Source of the DNA: CAG-917 sp028724485
GTDB taxonomy: Bacteria; Bacillota; Clostridia; Christensenellales; CAG-917
DNA: 9,609 nucleotides
Assembly (NCBI GenBank): GCA_028724485.1
Contig: JAQYCY010000038.1
Span: forward strand, 1 to 9,609
Direction of reading: 5' to 3'
The notes below the pieces were generated by a model. That model did no database searches, had not been told where the DNA came from, and worked only from the letters and a program-made list of their open reading frames with translations. A program made the position numbers and the translations under genes. Below, one piece after another: positions 5,853-9,609 of the stretch (the first letter of the stretch is position 1; each line of letters opens with the position of its first letter).

Positions 5853-8800
5853 CTATTTCAAAGTAGGAAGTTTGCCGTTTGTCATTTTCCATACCGACGA
5901 ACCGAAGCCCAAAAGCGAGCTGTAAAAGTTTGATTTGTTTACAACCGATTGAGTTACGATTGAACCTTCTTTACATTCGCAGTCCTCGATTTTTAGAACT
6001 TGCGTTTGCGCTCTATAACTGTTTGACACCTTGCCGTCATTTTTACCGACAAGTCCGCCGCCCCATTCTTTGGTTATCCAGTTGTCTTTTGTCGAAGTGA
6101 CGCCTCCGCAAGCAAATGCGCTTGCTATGCTGCCGTTTTTGGTATTTTCGCCGACTAAGCCGCCTATACTCTTTTCGCCGCTAACCGTTCCGCTTGCATA
6201 AACTTTGCTGATTACGCCGCTGTTTATTCCGACTAAGCCGCCGACTTTTTCAATACCCGAAATAGATACGACCGAGTAGCAGTTTACAATGCTGCCGCTG
6301 TTTGAACCGACCAAACCGCCGACGTTTGAATTTGCCACAAGACTACCTTCGGAATATGAGCGTCTTATTGCTCCTTCGTTGACTGCAACAAAACCTCCCA
6401 CGAAATCCGAATCGGTCTTTTTGTTAGCAAAGGCTTTTGCTTTTGAATTTGATATTGTTCCTTTGTTTAATGCGGCAAATCCACCTGCATACGAATTGCA
6501 AACCGAAACGCCGTTCGTGATTTTTGAATTGACGTACGAATATGCGCTACAATTTGAAACCGTGCCTTTAAGGTTTGCGCCCATAAAGCCGCCTGCCATC
6601 GGGTTAATTCTTATATTGTTTGTTGTGACGTAAACGTTTGCGGTTGTTGACGTATCGACGATATTGCCGCCGTCGTTTACACCGACAACGCCGCCGACGT
6701 AACCGTTATATTCGCTGACGAAGAATGAGTTACCCTTCATAACCACGTTGACTTCACCGGCTGTTTTACAGTTTTTGATAACGCCCTTATTGACTGCCGC
6801 AATTATTCCGCAATAGATATTTTCTTTTGACGAAGTATAATCGATTTTGGCTTTTGCAACTTTAAGGTTTCTGATAGTGCCGTTGTTTATACCGACAAAA
6901 CCCGTATATCCGTTGTCGCTCTTAATAGAGAAATCGCTGACGGTAAAACCGTTACCTTCGATGATGCCGTTGAATTCGCTTACTGCCGCAATCTCGACTC
7001 CCCACAAATTGATATCGTTAAGGAAGAAATAGTTTGCATTCTTATCGATATTTTTAATATCAGCCGCAACGGTTACATAGTTGAAATTCTTATAGGTCTT
7101 TTCCCAAACTGCGGTAGCTTTGATAGGTTCGGTCGTCGGGATAGGCATCTTATAGGTGTAGCTGCCGTTTTCGTAGGTCGTCACCAAAGTGCCGTCGCTA
7201 AGAGCATAGCCTTTAAACGTATAACCGAGTTTTTCCAAAGCTCTGACCGAATAGCTTTCGCCATAGGTCGTGCTAATCGAGTAAATTTTATTGTTTCCGT
7301 CGAAAAGTTCAAGCGTCGAAACGATGATTTCAGGTTCTTCGATTTCAGGCTCTGACGGAGTGTCGGGTTCAGACGGTTCCACGACAGGCTCTGACGGAGT
7401 TTCAGGTTCTGTCGGCGTTTCAGGCACCGACGGAGTTTCAGGTTCTGTCGGGGTTTCAGGAACAGACGGAGTTTCAGGCTCGGTTGTCGTCTCCGATTCG
7501 TCCGGAGTTTCGACAGGAGCAACGTAGCCGTCGTCATAAGTTACGATTATAGTTTTCGACAAAGTATTGTCGGCTTTAAGCGTAACCGTGATTTTTTCGG
7601 TAAATTGATGTTTTGCCGTCGTGATATAGAATTGACCGCCGAAATATGTGATATAGCCGTTTTCCATTTCGAAATCGAAATTATCTCTCGAAAGGGATTC
7701 GGTTTCGATTCCGAACTCGCTTACGACAAATTTGTTGACTGCAAGTTTGTTGAGCTTTGTCACAGGACTTATCGTATCGATATTCGAGTTAAGGCTGATT
7801 CTCTTTGTAGTCTTAATGGTTGTTTCCGTATCGACAAAGTTCGTATAAATCGCTTTTGTTCCGAAGTCGAAAAGTTTGATGCTGTAATCGTCGCCGACAA
7901 TCTTGAAACCTACGAAAACTTTACCGTAAACTTCATAACCTACGAATAAACCGACTTCGCCGTAAAGCATACCGATTTTTTCGTCTTCGTTAATTTCGGT
8001 CTTTGCGGTGATGCCTTTGAGGGTAAGATAGATACCCGCATCGCCTTTAATACCTATTCTGACGTTTTTGGACATACCGACGATTGAGAAATAAGCGTCG
8101 ATTCTGACACCGGTTTTAATTGTAACCGCGCCCATGAGCATCGTATCGTTTCCGCTGTCCTTAGCTTTGACGTGATAGAATTCTTGGTCGTCCTTTCCGT
8201 CCTTCTCAACCGAACGCACGCCAAGCGTATCCGAACTCTTTAAATCAATGTCGGTGAAAATTTCGCCTTGAACTTCAACGCCGATTATCCATTTGAAACC
8301 TACGTTTGCGGTGATAGGAGTATTAGGAATGACGTAAGTGAAGTCTTTGCAAAGAGGAACTTCGAACGTCTTTCCGAATTCTTTTGCCTCGCCCAATACT
8401 TTGCTCGGAACGTTTGAACGGTCGCTGAGTATTGCCGAAATTTCTGCGGCAAGTTCTTCGTCGCTCGTGATGAGAACGTCGTCGTCGGCATCTTTCCATT
8501 GAACGGCAAGCGAAACGTGATGTTCGGTATTTGCCGTAACTGCAAAGTCATAAGTAGTTTTAAGTCCTGTTTCGATGTTGGCTTTTACGTCGTAAGAGAT
8601 AACTCCCGTATATTTAAGTTCGACGTAAAGTTTGCCGGTTTGTTCGCCTGCGGTATATCCGCCCTTATATGCGATAACCGCGTCGATGACTATGTCGTTG
8701 TTTTCGTTTACGGAAGCCTTAAAGGAAATCGTGAAGTCCTTAATGTCAGGAAGCGAGAAAGCAGGGTTTGCTTCGCTTACTTCTTCGATTGCCGAAACGA

Positions 8801-9609
8801 AACGCAAATACATATCCGATTCGCTGATAGATTGCTTAACGGCCTCTTCGTCGATTTTATCGAGATCGAGCTGCGAGCAATCGAATTTTTCAACCGAGTA
8901 AATGTCGAGCTTGTCGTAAACTTCGCCGAGCGTCGCTTCGCAAACCGTAAGCAAATATTTGCCTTCGTTTTCCGTTCTTTCGATGACTTTAACGAAATCA
9001 TATTCGGTATCGGTTGAATAAAGTCTTAAAATGCTGTTCGGTCCGATAGTGCCGTCGGCTACGATTATGCCGTTTTCGGCGGTTTCGTATTCACCGATTT
9101 TTACGTCGACAATTTCTGCTTTTTCTTCAAATATACAAGTTATTTCCTTGTGAATGGTAAACGACAATTCTTTGAATTGTTCTTTTCCGATAAAAGAAAT
9201 CGAATCGGTTTTGTCAACAATAGCAATACGATAGGTATCGCCGGCATTATAGATGCCTTCTCTTTTTACAATTCTGAAAAGTCCTATACCGTCCGATTCT
9301 ACAGAAACTGCGACTTGCTTGCCGTTGCGGTCGGTAACGAGAATGTAATCGCTGATATTTGCGTCGTTAAGTTCGACGTCGCTTTCGACGGCAAACTCTA
9401 CGTCATTGTCACAATCGTCGATTTGCTGAGACGCGTCAAACACGCCGTCAAGACTGTCTATGATTGTGACGTCATCGGTGATTCCCGTTTTCCCATCGTC
9501 AAACACGGTTGAGCCGCTTGGTTTAGGAGTCGCACCGTCATTGCCGCATGCGGCAAGAACGCCTATCGATAAAACAATCAATAGAACGACTACGAAAACT
9601 TTGAGATGT
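5853..9609 (-). CDS. Large surface lipoprotein with InlB-type and GLUG repeats (5' end outside window)
   Basis: At least 1251 residues; the frame is open to the window edge. Residues here are numbered from the TTG at 9581, but the true start is probably just beyond 9609, because the upstream codons read HLKVFVVVL and complete a signal peptide ending in lipobox LAAC with lipid-acceptor Cys12. After a Ser/Thr/Asp-rich tether come a beta-rich N-terminal region (about 50-240) and a beta-rich central region (about 240-680) that I do not recognise. Then a Pro/Glu/Thr linker (689-754), a Listeria-Bacteroides (InlB B-repeat, Flg_new) type domain (about 756-830, with LGYTFKGYALSDG), and about ten GLUG units (891-1195, such as NVGGLVGSNSGSIVNCYS). 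The end, SSVWKMTNGKLPTLK, is the usual close of GLUG proteins. There is no LPXTG, so anchoring would be by lipid. Adhesion or glycan binding is likely from the family but unproven. A terminator separates it from asnS. Confidence 0.88.
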   Translation of the reverse strand, partial: HLKVFVVVLLIVLSIGVLAACGNDGATPKPSGSTVFDDGKTGITDDVTIIDSLDGVFDASQQIDDCDNDVEFAVESDVELNDANISDYILVTDRNGKQVAVSVESDGIGLFRIVKREGIYNAGDTYRIAIVDKTDSISFIGKEQFKELSFTIHKEITCIFEEKAEIVDVKIGEYETAENGIIVADGTIGPNSILRLYSTDTEYDFVKVIERTENEGKYLLTVCEATLGEVYDKLDIYSVEKFDCSQLDLDKIDEEAVKQSISESDMYLRFVSAIEEVSEANPAFSLPDIKDFTISFKASVNENNDIVIDAVIAYKGGYTAGEQTGKLYVELKYTGVISYDVKANIETGLKTTYDFAVTANTEHHVSLAVQWKDADDDVLITSDEELAAEISAILSDRSNVPSKVLGEAKEFGKTFEVPLCKDFTYVIPNTPITANVGFKWIIGVEVQGEIFTDIDLKSSDTLGVRSVEKDGKDDQEFYHVKAKDSGNDTMLMGAVTIKTGVRIDAYFSIVGMSKNVRIGIKGDAGIYLTLKGITAKTEINEDEKIGMLYGEVGLFVGYEVYGKVFVGFKIVGDDYSIKLFDFGTKAIYTNFVDTETTIKTTKRISLNSNIDTISPVTKLNKLAVNKFVVSEFGIETESLSRDNFDFEMENGYITYFGGQFYITTAKHQFTEKITVTLKADNTLSKTIIVTYDDGYVAPVETPDESETTTEPETPSVPETPTEPETPSVPETPTEPETPSEPVVEPSEPDTPSEPEIEEPEIIVSTLELFDGNNKIYSISTTYGESYSVRALEKLGYTFKGYALSDGTLVTTYENGSYTYKMPIPTTEPIKATAVWEKTYKNFNYVTVAADIKNIDKNANYFFLNDINLWGVEIAAVSEFNGIIEGNGFTVSDFSIKSDNGYTGFVGINNGTIRNLKVAKAKIDYTSSKENIYCGIIAAVNKGVIKNCKTAGEVNVVMKGNSFFVSEYNGYVGGVVGVNDGGNIVDTSTTANVYVTTNNIRINPMAGGFMGANLKGTVSNCSAYSYVNSKITNGVSVCNSYAGGFAALNKGTISNSKAKAFANKKTDSDFVGGFVAVNEGAIRRSYSEGSLVANSNVGGLVGSNSGSIVNCYSVVSISGIEKVGGLVGINSGVISKVYASGTVSGEKSIGGLVGENTKNGSIASAFACGGVTSTKDNWITKEWGGGLVGKNDGKVSNSYRAQTQVLKIEDCECKEGSIVTQSVVNKSNFYSSLLGFGSSVWKMTNGKLPTLK
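5997..6911 (-). repeat. GLUG-repeat coding stretch (about ten units)
   Basis: Codons 891-1195 of the lipoprotein encode units of roughly 22-35 residues with the pattern GGLVGxNxGxIxNxYSxGxV. The best copies are near the C-terminal side (NVGGLVGSNSGSIVNCYS, KVGGLVGINSGVISKVYA, SIGGLVGENTKNGSIASA, WGGGLVGKNDGKVSNSYR). Earlier ones are more divergent (FVGINNGTIRNLKV, YCGIIAAVNKGVIKNCKT, MAGGFMGANLKGTVSNCS). Such repeats are thought to stack as a beta-helix-like rod. Confidence 0.85.
7387..7476 (-). repeat. 36-bp tandem DNA repeat encoding the Pro/Glu/Thr linker
   Basis: Two 36-bp units (7405-7440 and 7441-7476) differ at three bases, and an 18-bp half unit (7387-7404) adjoins them. They encode TEPETPSVPETP-type repeats within the linker at residues 689-754. 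High DNA identity implies recent slippage or duplication, so length may vary among strains. Confidence 0.85.

Noticed and set aside
7291..7527. Plus-strand Gly/Ser-repeat frame (SGSVGVSGTDGV pattern)
   Set aside because: It is the complement of the Pro/Glu linker repeat and has no start signals of its own.
9579..9581. TTG as the lipoprotein start
   Set aside because: The upstream codons continue a signal peptide core (HLKVFVVVL), so TTG is more likely an internal Leu codon and the start is outside the window.

Overview
The window looks like a chromosomal segment of a low-to-mid GC, Gram-positive-type anaerobe, most likely an uncultured Clostridia/Bacillota lineage of the gut type. The grounds are strong AGGAGG-like ribosome binding sites, a canonical sigma-A promoter, AT-rich intergenic DNA, an AsnA plus AsnRS route to asparagine and asparaginyl-tRNA, and a large lipoprotein with a Listeria-Bacteroides-type repeat and GLUG repeats. 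The assignment is an inference; there is no rRNA or other strict marker here. Every gene I can support is on the minus strand, so transcription runs from high to low coordinates.

Layout in order of transcription. (1) 9609-5853: a lipoprotein of at least 1251 residues, cut at its 5' end by the window edge, closed by a strong hairpin terminator at 5802-5828. (2) 5637-3229: a tight two-gene operon, asnS then asnA, with 3 bases between them and a near-perfect sigma-A promoter (TTTACA, 17 bp, TATAAT) about 50 bases upstream of asnS. (3) 3228-2858: a 371-bp AT-rich gap holding three and a half degenerate tandem units of about 63-69 bp, one of which can fold as a terminator-like hairpin. (4) 2857-1097: aspS, bacterial-type aspartyl-tRNA synthetase. 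(5) 937-455: purE, N5-CAIR mutase, whose last codons form one arm of its own terminator. (6) 454-81: a second AT-rich gap with degenerate units of about 66 bp and a recurring CGTTTATT octamer. (7) 80-1: the first 26 codons of purC.

The metabolic genes share a theme: aspartate use. AsnA amidates aspartate to asparagine, AsnRS charges that asparagine, AspRS charges aspartate, PurE makes CAIR, and PurC condenses CAIR with aspartate. The presence of AsnRS and AsnA fits an organism making Asn-tRNA directly. The AspRS has Leu rather than His at the position linked to tRNA discrimination, which agrees.

The housekeeping genes are ordinary. The parts worth a second look are the degenerate ~66-bp repeats in both long intergenic gaps, the compact terminator overlapping the purE stop codon, and the lipoprotein, whose roughly 440-residue central region I cannot assign to a family. 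I found no clear evidence of a wholly new system.
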